A stretch of 64,000 nt of DNA from WRKB01 sp031551145. GTDB lineage: Bacteria > Desulfobacterota > Desulfovibrionia > Desulfovibrionales > Desulfovibrionaceae. This document shows, piece by piece, positions 25,001-31,771 of the stretch (positions are counted from its first letter, which is position 1; each line of letters starts with the position of its first letter). The translations under genes and the position numbers were made by a program. The notes beneath the pieces were generated by a model, which worked only from the letters and a program-made list of their open reading frames with translations, did not search any database and was not told where the DNA came from. The stretch spans positions 39,739 to 103,738 of the forward strand of contig JAVBNZ010000008.1 of the NCBI GenBank assembly GCA_031551145.1, read 5' to 3'.

Positions 25001-25683
25001 TCCTGGAGGCCGGCAAAGGCTTTTTTGCGGGAGTCCTCTCCGGCGGCCGAAGAACGCACGGCAACGGGAACCATGTCGTCCCCGGCTTCTTTGCAGATCG
25101 CTTCATAGGCGCCGCGTACGGCCTGATCGACTTCGGCCGGCAGATCCACGGAAAGAATGGCCGCCTGCACGAGCACGGAACGCTTGCGCAATTGGTCTAT
25201 GCCTTCGGGTGAGGTGGCGAAGCCCTCCACCACGTTGTTGATGAAGGTGCGCAGGCGGATGGGCGTTTGCCCCGGGGCGGACTGGGAAGCGTTGCGTATG
25301 TCCTTGCCCAGGTTGCGGACAAATTTTTGCAGAAATTCAGAATCTTTATTTATTTCAGGGTCATTCCAGTCGATACGCGAATATTCTTTTTCCACGGACG
25401 CGCGTACGACGGAGGCAAAAACCTTGGTGTCATCAAGAACATGCTTGAACGCCACCGATGATATGGCCCTGAACTGCGGGCTTTGAATGGCCTGAATCTG
25501 GCTGATGATGGCGGTGTTGAAGTTTTTGCCGCCGACGAGCAGTTCCGCGTCATCGCCTATGGCGAGAATATCCGCGCCCGTGAGCACAAGCTTTGCGCTC
25601 AGATCTTTGGCCGGGCTTGCGGTCTTGGCGGCTTTGGGCGCTGCCTTGCCTTCTGCCTTTTCAACAGGCGCTTTTTTAGCCAT
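22090..25683 (-). CDS. PEP synthase-like PEP/pyruvate-binding protein, very long form
   Basis: A 1197-residue enzyme of the PEP synthase/pyruvate phosphate dikinase superfamily, likely making PEP from pyruvate and ATP. Order: a Lys/Ala-rich tail (1-30) and an unrecognised domain to about 175, the ATP-grasp domain (PVAVRSSAAGEDS, FVQARPETRW), the phosphohistidine domain with His533 (GGDTSHAAITSRELG), then an inserted helical, coiled-coil-like stretch of about 200 residues, and the PEP/pyruvate barrel (MLGYRGVSRNIHDWEVEAFKLA, GSNDMTQMVLG, and GFCGQGVSN with the likely catalytic Cys). PpsA is about 800 residues, so roughly 400 are extra. AGGAGG lies upstream of the start. It follows pyruvate carboxylase by 32 bases. 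Confidence 0.85.
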   Translation of the reverse strand: MAKKAPVEKAEGKAAPKAAKTASPAKDLSAKLVLTGADILAIGDDAELLVGGKNFNTAIISQIQAIQSPQFRAISSVAFKHVLDDTKVFASVVRASVEKEYSRIDWNDPEINKDSEFLQKFVRNLGKDIRNASQSAPGQTPIRLRTFINNVVEGFATSPEGIDQLRKRSVLVQAAILSVDLPAEVDQAVRGAYEAICKEAGDDMVPVAVRSSAAGEDSRKKAFAGLQDTYLNMVGADKVVTAYHWDCASAYNLRSMTYRREAILDALALAEATGDENIAVQAKKEWAIEHTSLSVCIMRMINPVISGTAFAADTATGCRGTVRNELVSIDASYGLGEAVVGGMVTPDKLYVFQRDDGGEVVIRQMGCKDKKIVYDEKGGTKHVPVPELEAYRWALSLSQAERVARGVRAVSKAYGGCIMDTEFCIDEKDDLWFVQARPETRWNEEFEQHPNVIFMRRREVDEKAAAAAEILVEGNGASRGAGQGKVKFLRSALELNKINKGDILAAERTDPDMVPGMRLAAAILADVGGDTSHAAITSRELGIAAVIGIQHLDKLRALDGQEVTVDGTRGRVYRGLLPLHEVGGEMDLAKLPATKTKVGLVLADVGQALFLSRLRNVPDFEVGLLRAEFMLGNISIHPRALEAFDNGELDHAVQEKLKELNLRLSKVLREQMAAGLIVSELRLREYVGQVSGLQAEIDELSLGERPSAAEEVLLLHRKIREMEHKLDNYVELASRRLEILKTSVNLNNHVRVIMGYEDTLALLPPGDPESVKRRAEIEATIEAHAARIKDYPIVQAVLADIARLRDEVGLRTGLKKEMDDLRALPDKIRGIIKARGFRTGKEHYVQTLAQNLALFAMAFYGKPIIYRTTDFKTNEYRNLIGGILFEHYEDNPMLGYRGVSRNIHDWEVEAFKLARGVYGGSNLQIMLPFVRTLEEARSMRRYLEQVHRLKSGQDGLKIIQMAEIPSNAVLAKEFIQEFDGFSIGSNDMTQMVLGTDRDNASLSHIYDEEDPAVVWAILATIFSGQKYGKKVGFCGQGVSNSLILRGLVAIAGIASASVVPDTYYRTKFDIAAVEAENIPTDGLGDWLIEQHHERLEKLLETKGYGHILKKYVKPEDLNEWYEGELHRFQEQLREHLDTPKESFYRSELQNFRAVFHKPVLYANWNWTQTVYDALRQAGFSTFDEQKKALAEQRKKAW

Positions 25684-25715
25684 GTGTTCCTCCTGGGTTT
25701 GTCAAAAGGCGCAAT

Positions 25716-28700
25716 TCAGCTTTTGCCGTGCAACGCTTCTCCACAATACGGACAAAACGCACTTCCCTCAAGTGTAATCGGCCGGGCACAGGCCTCATTG
25801 GAACACATGCGGGGTATGGGGCCGAGTTCCACAAGCAGTTCGTTCTCCCGAACAGAGACCATCTGCCTGTTTTCTTTGTAATCCGCGCTTTTGAGCACGC
25901 GCATCACCATGCCGTCCAGGGGGGCGAGCACGGCCTTTTCCTGCTTCATGATCGAAATGTTGAACAGCTCCTCGCCCTTTTTTACGATGTCGCCGGGATG
26001 GACATACATGATCCACAAATCGCCGTTGCTGGGCGCGGCAATATGATAGGGATTCGCGGGATCGGCGGTTTCCATGCCCTTGGCCGCGCTTTGCCTGGCC
26101 GGGGCCACCTGCACCTCGCAGCTCATGATTTCCGAATCCAGCACGTAGCGGCAGATTTTTACTCCGTCCGCATTGGCCCGCGAGATGCTGAGCAGGGTCA
26201 GATGGTGAGGCTTGCCCCGCGAATCGGTGTAATTGAGTTCCTCACCCGGCTGCATGCCCTCGAACCAGAGGTGCAGGGGCAGGTTGTTCGGATCGCCGTA
26301 GGTGGTCTTGAATTGTATGGTCTTGACGGCGTCGCCGGGATGGTTGAGATAGAGCACGAACTCTTCCGGCGTGGGCTTGCGCTTGATGAGCTCCGCGCAG
26401 GCGCGTTTCTCGGCTTCCAGATCGATATCCTTCAGTTTTTCCAGGGGCGAGCATTCGGTGCGTTCGGCCAGCGCCTGTTTCCATGCGTTGCCGAAGGCGC
26501 TCTGATACACCCAGTCCGGCGGGAAACCCAGCGGCAGTTTGCCGAATTTGCCGAGCAACAGGTTGCGGAAGGCATCGTTGCAGTCTCGGTAAATGCTCAG
26601 CCGGGCCTTGCGCATTTCCTCGGTCAGCTCTTCTTCGGAGTGGCGGGAAACTTCATTCAATACTTGAAGAAGATAACGCACTTCGCTCTCGCCGCCGCGC
26701 TTCCAGGCGCCGGTAATTCCCAAGAAAGCGGTATTCCAGGTGATCTGCGATCCCGGCGTCACGTCGTGATAGCGCACCACGCGGCGCGTGGCGGCCAGGA
26801 ATTTCAGCATATAGGGCAGAAGGTGGATATAGCCCTGTTTGAGCGCGCCTTCCTGGGAAGAGGAAGTGGCTCCGCCCGGCATGCCGTGTTCCACCACGTC
26901 ATAGTCCGTGCCCAAAAAATAGGGGGCGCAGTATTTGTCGTAATAGGGCATGATCTGCTTGAGCACGAAGTTGGCGTCTCGGATGGCGTTCTTGTCGAGA
27001 TTGGTGCGCAGGCCGAGTTCGCCCTCCATATAGGCCGCCGTGGCGAGTACGTCGCCCTGCCCGTAGGAGCGCACGCCCGCGCCCAGGCCCACATCCACGA
27101 TATGCGCGCCGGCCTTGGCCGCCGCCCCGACGGACGGCACGAAGAGCCCGTCCGTGAAATGGCGGTGGTAGTGCAGCACCAGTTGCGGCCAGCGTTTGCG
27201 CAGGGCCGCGATCAGATCCGTCATGAAACGCGGGGGGCACACGCCCGCCATGTCCTTGAGGCCCAGGATGATCTGCCCGGCCGCTTCGTCCACGTCCAGG
27301 CCCGAGGCCTTGGCGGTCATCCGCAAAAGCGCTTCCGTCACGCCGAGATAGTGCTCCACGTCAAAGCCCTTGGCCCAGCTTAACGAGATGGCCGGTTCAA
27401 AAACCACGTCCTTGCGGGCCATCACCACTTCGGCGAGCGGCAGCATATTTTCGGCATGGTTGAGAAAATCGAAACAGCGGATGATCTGATGGTGATCGCA
27501 GATCATCTCGCAGGTCAGACGCATGAGGTTGCGCGGCTGCGGGGAATAGCCGAGCACGTTGGTGGATCGCACCAGAATCTGCTTGAGCGTCTTGGGGGCG
27601 AAACGGTTCCAGGCGGCGGCCTCGCTGAAGGGATAGGTCATGTTCGCCAGCATGGCCACGTGAAAATGCGCGCCCCCGCCGTTTTCTATGGAAAAATAGC
27701 CCGCATTGTCCATGTAGGGTCCGATGAGGGCGTCTTCGGCCAGGCGGAAGCGGTTGCCGCTGTCGGACTGCGTGAAGTCGCGCGGCGTGGTGTCGGTGAA
27801 ATGGACATGATCGGCGTCGCGCAGGTAGTCCAGAAGAGCCTTTCGGTCTCCCTGCGGATACGGCGAAGGCGCGCGGCGCGCATCCCGATCCATGGGAGGA
27901 AGCACGGGTTCGAACACGCTCATGCGCGGGCATTCAGCCGAACGGTATTCGCCGAGCTGCACATAAGTATTGTAGCCCTTGGCGGAAATTTCGGCCACCA
28001 GGCGCGCCAGGCGTTCGCCTTCGGGCGCGAGGTCCGTATAGCTCATCAATTCCGGCGTATCGGCGATGAAATTCGTGTCAAAGCTGCCGGCGCGAAAGGC
28101 CGGATGTTTGAGCACCTGCTTGTAAAAAGGGATGGTGGTCTTTAAGCCGCCCACGATGTATTCGCTCAAGGCCCGCTCCATAATGCCGAGCACCTTTTGC
28201 CAGTCCGTGGCGTAGGCGATGAGCAGGGAGCCGGCGGAATCATAGTTGGGCGGGAATTCATACCCGGCGGACATGTTGGAGTCCAGCCGCACGCCGGGGC
28301 CGCCGGGCGAAACGTAGCGGGAGACCAATCCGGAGTTGGGCGCGAAGTTGTTCTGCGGATCTTCGCAGTTGATGCGCACCTGCATGGCGCAGTGCATGGG
28401 CAGGTTGTCCACTTCGTTGAGGCGCAGGCGCGCGCCGAAGGCGATGGATATCTGCTCTTCCACCAGATCGACGCCGTAACGGCATTCGGTAATGCCGTGC
28501 TCCACCTGAAGACGGGTGTTGACCTCGATAAGATAGGGCGTTCCCTCTTTCGTGATCAAAAACTCCACCGTGGCCAGGGAATGGTAGCCTACTTCCTTCA
28601 CCAGACGGCGGGCATACTCTTTCAGTTCCTCGCGCAGCAGCGGGGTGATGCCCGTCCAGGGGGAAGGGGTGATCTCGATGAGCTTTTGGTGGTTGCGTTG

Positions 28701-29420
28701 AACGGTGCAGTCGCGTTCGTCAAAGGCGAACACATTGCCGTACATGTCGGCGATGACCTGAATTTCGATATGTCGTACGTGCTCCAGGTATTTTTCCACA
28801 AAAAGCCGGGGATTGCCGAACGAGGCCTGGGCCATGGCCGAAGCCTTGAAAAAGGCGTCTTCCAGTTCCGACTTGTTGCGCACCAGAAAAATGCCGCGCC
28901 CTCCCCCGCCGCCTTCGGCCTTGAGCATGATGGGCAGGCCGATTTTTTCCACAATGGCGCGCGCTTCGGTCGCGTCCACCGCGCCTTCCGAACCGGGCAC
29001 CGTGGGGATGTTCATGGATCGTGCCAGCTTGCGTACCTGCACCTTGTTGCCGAGCAGGTTCATGGCCTTGGCGCTGGACCCTATGAAGGTCAGGCCGGCT
29101 TCTGCGCATTTGCGGGGAAAACGTTCATCTTCCGAGGCAAAGCCCCAGCCGGGGTGGATGCCGATGATGCCGCGCCGTTTGGCAAGGGTGATGATGCGAT
29201 CGATGTCAAGATAGGCGCGGGCGTCGGAACCAAGCAGCAGCAGTTCCTGCGCGGCCGAGGCGGCCGGGGCGGTTTTGTCCACGTCCGTGGCGGTCATGAC
29301 GGCCACGGCGTCGAAACGTTCGCGTATGGAACGGCAAATACGGCGGGCGGGTATGCCCCGGTTGGCGACAAGTATGGGTTTGCCCTTGAGTTCCTGGAGC
29401 ACCTGATCAAACGTTTTCAT
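25716..29420 (-). CDS. pyc: Pyruvate carboxylase (biotin-dependent), with C-terminal zinc-ribbon tail
   Basis: A 1234-residue single-chain pyruvate carboxylase making oxaloacetate. Biotin carboxylase domain (1 to about 470): ILVANRGIPARRI, the Gly-rich loop KAEGGGGGRGIF, and EVNTRLQVEHGITE. Carboxyltransferase domain: FTDTTPRDFTQSD, GLKDMAGVCPPR and LHYHRHFTDG. The biotinyl domain is near the end with SIMKQEKA; biotin would sit on Lys1159. The usual AMKM is changed to IMKQ, but the Met-Lys pair is kept. Unusually, the protein ends in a four-Cys zinc-ribbon-like tail (Cys1206, 1211, 1223, 1226; CPYCG). Upstream lies birA and downstream the PEP synthase-like gene, forming an anaplerotic cluster. 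Confidence 0.93.
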   Translation of the reverse strand: MKTFDQVLQELKGKPILVANRGIPARRICRSIRERFDAVAVMTATDVDKTAPAASAAQELLLLGSDARAYLDIDRIITLAKRRGIIGIHPGWGFASEDERFPRKCAEAGLTFIGSSAKAMNLLGNKVQVRKLARSMNIPTVPGSEGAVDATEARAIVEKIGLPIMLKAEGGGGGRGIFLVRNKSELEDAFFKASAMAQASFGNPRLFVEKYLEHVRHIEIQVIADMYGNVFAFDERDCTVQRNHQKLIEITPSPWTGITPLLREELKEYARRLVKEVGYHSLATVEFLITKEGTPYLIEVNTRLQVEHGITECRYGVDLVEEQISIAFGARLRLNEVDNLPMHCAMQVRINCEDPQNNFAPNSGLVSRYVSPGGPGVRLDSNMSAGYEFPPNYDSAGSLLIAYATDWQKVLGIMERALSEYIVGGLKTTIPFYKQVLKHPAFRAGSFDTNFIADTPELMSYTDLAPEGERLARLVAEISAKGYNTYVQLGEYRSAECPRMSVFEPVLPPMDRDARRAPSPYPQGDRKALLDYLRDADHVHFTDTTPRDFTQSDSGNRFRLAEDALIGPYMDNAGYFSIENGGGAHFHVAMLANMTYPFSEAAAWNRFAPKTLKQILVRSTNVLGYSPQPRNLMRLTCEMICDHHQIIRCFDFLNHAENMLPLAEVVMARKDVVFEPAISLSWAKGFDVEHYLGVTEALLRMTAKASGLDVDEAAGQIILGLKDMAGVCPPRFMTDLIAALRKRWPQLVLHYHRHFTDGLFVPSVGAAAKAGAHIVDVGLGAGVRSYGQGDVLATAAYMEGELGLRTNLDKNAIRDANFVLKQIMPYYDKYCAPYFLGTDYDVVEHGMPGGATSSSQEGALKQGYIHLLPYMLKFLAATRRVVRYHDVTPGSQITWNTAFLGITGAWKRGGESEVRYLLQVLNEVSRHSEEELTEEMRKARLSIYRDCNDAFRNLLLGKFGKLPLGFPPDWVYQSAFGNAWKQALAERTECSPLEKLKDIDLEAEKRACAELIKRKPTPEEFVLYLNHPGDAVKTIQFKTTYGDPNNLPLHLWFEGMQPGEELNYTDSRGKPHHLTLLSISRANADGVKICRYVLDSEIMSCEVQVAPARQSAAKGMETADPANPYHIAAPSNGDLWIMYVHPGDIVKKGEELFNISIMKQEKAVLAPLDGMVMRVLKSADYKENRQMVSVRENELLVELGPIPRMCSNEACARPITLEGSAFCPYCGEALHGKS

Positions 29421-29451
29421 GGATATGGCAGCCTGATTGATGAGATATTAC

Positions 29452-29473
29452 GGAGACGACATTTTTCGTCTCC
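29452..29473. promoter_or_regulatory. Stem-loop in the pyruvate carboxylase leader
   Basis: An 8-bp perfect inverted repeat (GGAGACGA/TCGTCTCC) with a 6-base loop lies 32 bases upstream of the pyc ATG. It belongs to a 210-base intergenic region (29421-29630) that also holds a GAGC...GCTC imperfect hairpin (about 29524-29552) and a 12-bp palindrome at 29606-29617. I could not identify a convincing promoter there. Confidence 0.4.
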
Positions 29474-29605
29474 CGAATTGCCGGGCGTGATGTGAAGACG
29501 CTTGGCGTTATGGAGATGCGCCAGAGCGTTTCATTTTGAAAATGCTCCGCGTGTTTTCCACATTCCCGCTGTGAAGCCGTCATACGACGGATTCCGCCCT
29601 TCGGC

Positions 29606-29617
29606 GAACGATCGTTC
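29606..29617. promoter_or_regulatory. Perfect 12-bp palindrome (GAACGATCGTTC), possible operator
   Basis: An exact palindrome in the non-coding region downstream of birA and upstream of pyc. Its size and symmetry suit a dimeric regulator, but no regulator is known here. Confidence 0.3.
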
Positions 29618-29630
29618 ACATCTAAAATAT

Positions 29631-30377
29631 CTAAGGCAGCAACGACAGCGCGCCGCTTTCGAATATCCGCTCCTCAGCGCCGCACTGCAGCCGGAGGCCT
29701 CCGCCGGAAGCCGGACCGAGCAACCTGCCCGTATGGCGTTCCCTGCCGTCGTCCAGCAGGACTCGTCGCCCTTTCCAGGCCAAACGGCGTTCCAGGGCAT
29801 CGCGCAGGGAGGCGGTGTCGAAAGTGCGCCACATCTGATAGCAAAATACAAAGGATTCCACAAGGCGAAGCCAGAGAAGCAACGGCGGCAGATCTCCCGC
29901 CCGCGTGCGGCCGCACAGGCAAAGCGCCGGCAATCCTCCTTCGCGCAATTGTTCGAATTCCGGGGCTGATGCGAGGTTGAGACCTATGCCGGCGATGAGC
30001 GCGCCGGCCCGTTCCTCCAACAGGATGCCGCCCACCTTGCCCCAGCCTCCGGCCGCTTCCGGCGCGGCGAGCAACAGATCGTTCGGCCATTTGATCACCA
30101 CAGCCGCGCCCCATTCCCCCAAGGCTTCCGCAAGCAGGGCTGCTGCTGCGCAGGATGCCGCGCCGCCGGCGAAGACGCCGGAAAGGGGCAGCCGCAGGGC
30201 AGCATAGAGGTTGCCGGGGGGTGAAACCCAGTTGCGGCGCAACTGCCCCCTGCCCCGGCTTTGGCTGCGCGCGACCACGCTGCCCCAGATCGGCAGCGTG
30301 CGCTCCGCGGCCAGGGCGTGCGCCGCATCCAAAACGGATGTTGTGTCTGCGCGGTAATACACGGGAGAAGGCGGCAT
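29631..30377 (-). CDS. birA: Biotin--[acetyl-CoA-carboxylase] ligase (monofunctional type)
   Basis: A 248-residue biotin protein ligase, which activates biotin with ATP and attaches it to target lysines such as that of the adjacent pyruvate carboxylase. Motifs: the RGRGQLRRNWVSPPGNLYAA loop that binds biotinyl-AMP, VIKWPNDLLL, and KVGGILLEE, then GIGLNL. There is no N-terminal helix-turn-helix, so it should not act as a repressor, unlike E. coli BirA. The ATG at 30377 is chosen because the sequence before it (open to 31340) belongs to the opposite-strand HD gene. The C-terminal SH3-like domain is present. Confidence 0.93.
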   Translation of the reverse strand: MPPSPVYYRADTTSVLDAAHALAAERTLPIWGSVVARSQSRGRGQLRRNWVSPPGNLYAALRLPLSGVFAGGAASCAAAALLAEALGEWGAAVVIKWPNDLLLAAPEAAGGWGKVGGILLEERAGALIAGIGLNLASAPEFEQLREGGLPALCLCGRTRAGDLPPLLLWLRLVESFVFCYQMWRTFDTASLRDALERRLAWKGRRVLLDDGRERHTGRLLGPASGGGLRLQCGAEERIFESGALSLLP

Positions 30378-30413
30378 GCTTTTCTTTTCGGGTCCTCTGT
30401 GCAAGAATGCGGC

Positions 30414-31349
30414 ATGAAGCAAAGTACGGCGGGCGGGAGCGCGCGCGGATCGTTTTTCGGCGGCGCGCCGGCGCACAAGAAACACGCCCGCGCGAAAGAT
30501 GCCGTTCCGCTTATACAGCCCGAATCCGACGGGAGCAAGCCTGCCGGAAGCCTTGTGGACGCGCTTGCGGCCGATCCGCTTGAACTCTTCAGACAGGCCC
30601 GCCTGGCGGCCGAGTTCCCGGCGTATCCTTTTGATCCCGCCCTTCTTGACGCCGCGCGCGATCCGGCTTTTGACGCTCCGCTCGCCGCCCTGCCGGATGA
30701 AAAAGTGGGAAGGGAACTGTTGCGGGCGCTTGCCGCGCCGCGTCCTTCGCTTTTTTTGCTCTTTCTGGCCGAAGCCGGCAGGCTCGCGCCCCGGCTTGCG
30801 GAATTCGCCGGTATGGAAAATGTGCCGGCCGGGCCTCCGCAATTTCACCGGGGCACGGTGCTGGAACACTGTTGCCTGATCATGGACGCTTTGGCGGGCG
30901 ATCCGCTCGCGGTGTGGATGGGTTTGGCGCATGATCTGGGCAAGCTGAGTACCCCGGTTGAAATATTGCCGCATCACTATGGGCACGAAAAACGCGGCAA
31001 AGCCGCCGCCCGGCGGGCGGCACGGCGCCTCATGCTGCCGACGCGTTTCGAAAAAGCGGGAGCAACAGCCGCGGAACTGCATATGCAGGGAGGCATCTAC
31101 CCTCAATTGCGCATCGGCACCAAGCGCGATTTGCTCATGCGCGTCCATTGCGCGGGCCTGGATATTCCTTTCTGGAATCTGGCCTCGGCGGATTCCGGCC
31201 TGGACATGCGCACGCCGGCGGAGCGGGATCTCGCAGTGCTGCTTGCCGTCAAACTGCCGGAGGCGTTGCGCGGTCAAGGCACAATTTCCGCCGAACGGTT
31301 CAGGCTGTTGCAGTGCGAAGCGCTGAAGCGCGCATATCAAAAAAGCTGA
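30414..31349 (+). CDS. HD-domain protein resembling the HD region of bacterial CCA-adding enzyme
   Basis: A 311-residue soluble protein. The first ~60 residues are basic and low in complexity. The core reads VLEHCCLIMDALAGDPLAVW then GLAHDLGKLSTPVEILPHHY and GHEKRG, an HD metal-dependent phosphohydrolase site. The TPVEILPHHYGHE stretch closely matches the C-terminal HD domain of E. coli CCA nucleotidyltransferase, where it gives phosphatase/phosphodiesterase activity on tRNA 3' ends. There is no nucleotidyltransferase domain in this protein. A role in tRNA 3'-end processing is therefore a reasonable inference, not shown. It is divergent from birA, 36 bases apart, and convergent with ybeY. Confidence 0.65.
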   Translation: MKQSTAGGSARGSFFGGAPAHKKHARAKDAVPLIQPESDGSKPAGSLVDALAADPLELFRQARLAAEFPAYPFDPALLDAARDPAFDAPLAALPDEKVGRELLRALAAPRPSLFLLFLAEAGRLAPRLAEFAGMENVPAGPPQFHRGTVLEHCCLIMDALAGDPLAVWMGLAHDLGKLSTPVEILPHHYGHEKRGKAAARRAARRLMLPTRFEKAGATAAELHMQGGIYPQLRIGTKRDLLMRVHCAGLDIPFWNLASADSGLDMRTPAERDLAVLLAVKLPEALRGQGTISAERFRLLQCEALKRAYQKS

Positions 31350-31358
31350 ATCGGGCGT

Positions 31359-31769
31359 TCAATTCTCCTCCCCCGCCTTTTCGAGTTCGGCGCAGACGGC
31401 GTCCATTTCCGGGCCGTGATCGTATCCCGCCAGATGCGCCAAGCCGTGAGCCAGCAAGCGGCGCAGATGGAGTTCGGGCTTTTGACCGTAGAGCAGGCAT
31501 TCGCGTTGCAGAGCGTCAAGCGACAGAGCCAGACCGCCGGAAAGCGCCTCCGCAGGGGAATTTTCCGGAAAAGCCAGGCAGTTGGTGGGGCCGGGGCAAT
31601 TCAGATACCGCGCGTTGAGGCGGGCGATTTCTCCGTCCCGCGTCAGCAGAAGATCCACGGACGCATGCGGCGCCAGCAGGCGCAGCATGCCGAGAACGAG
31701 CGCCCGCAACTCCTGCGGGTGCAGGGGCAGGCGTGCCCCGGCGGGCAGGGAAAGACGCAGCTCGTGCAT
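31359..31769 (-). CDS. ybeY: Endoribonuclease / rRNA maturation factor YbeY
   Basis: A 136-residue UPF0054 protein involved in 16S rRNA 3'-end maturation and ribosome quality control. The metal site is the expected H-x3-H-x5-H pattern in LLAHGLAHLAGYDH; the preceding VDLLLTRDGEIARLNARYL and NCLAFPEN (classically DVLSFP) are also in place. Last gene of the phoH-pgpH-ybeY operon, two bases after the pgpH stop; this gene order is widely conserved and strengthens the call. Confidence 0.92.
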   Translation of the reverse strand: MHELRLSLPAGARLPLHPQELRALVLGMLRLLAPHASVDLLLTRDGEIARLNARYLNCPGPTNCLAFPENSPAEALSGGLALSLDALQRECLLYGQKPELHLRRLLAHGLAHLAGYDHGPEMDAVCAELEKAGEEN

Positions 31770-31771
31770 GC

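Noticed and set aside
29631..31340. A 569-codon birA frame extended to 31340
   Set aside because: The extension is opposite the HD-domain gene and has no conserved sequence; birA begins at 30377.
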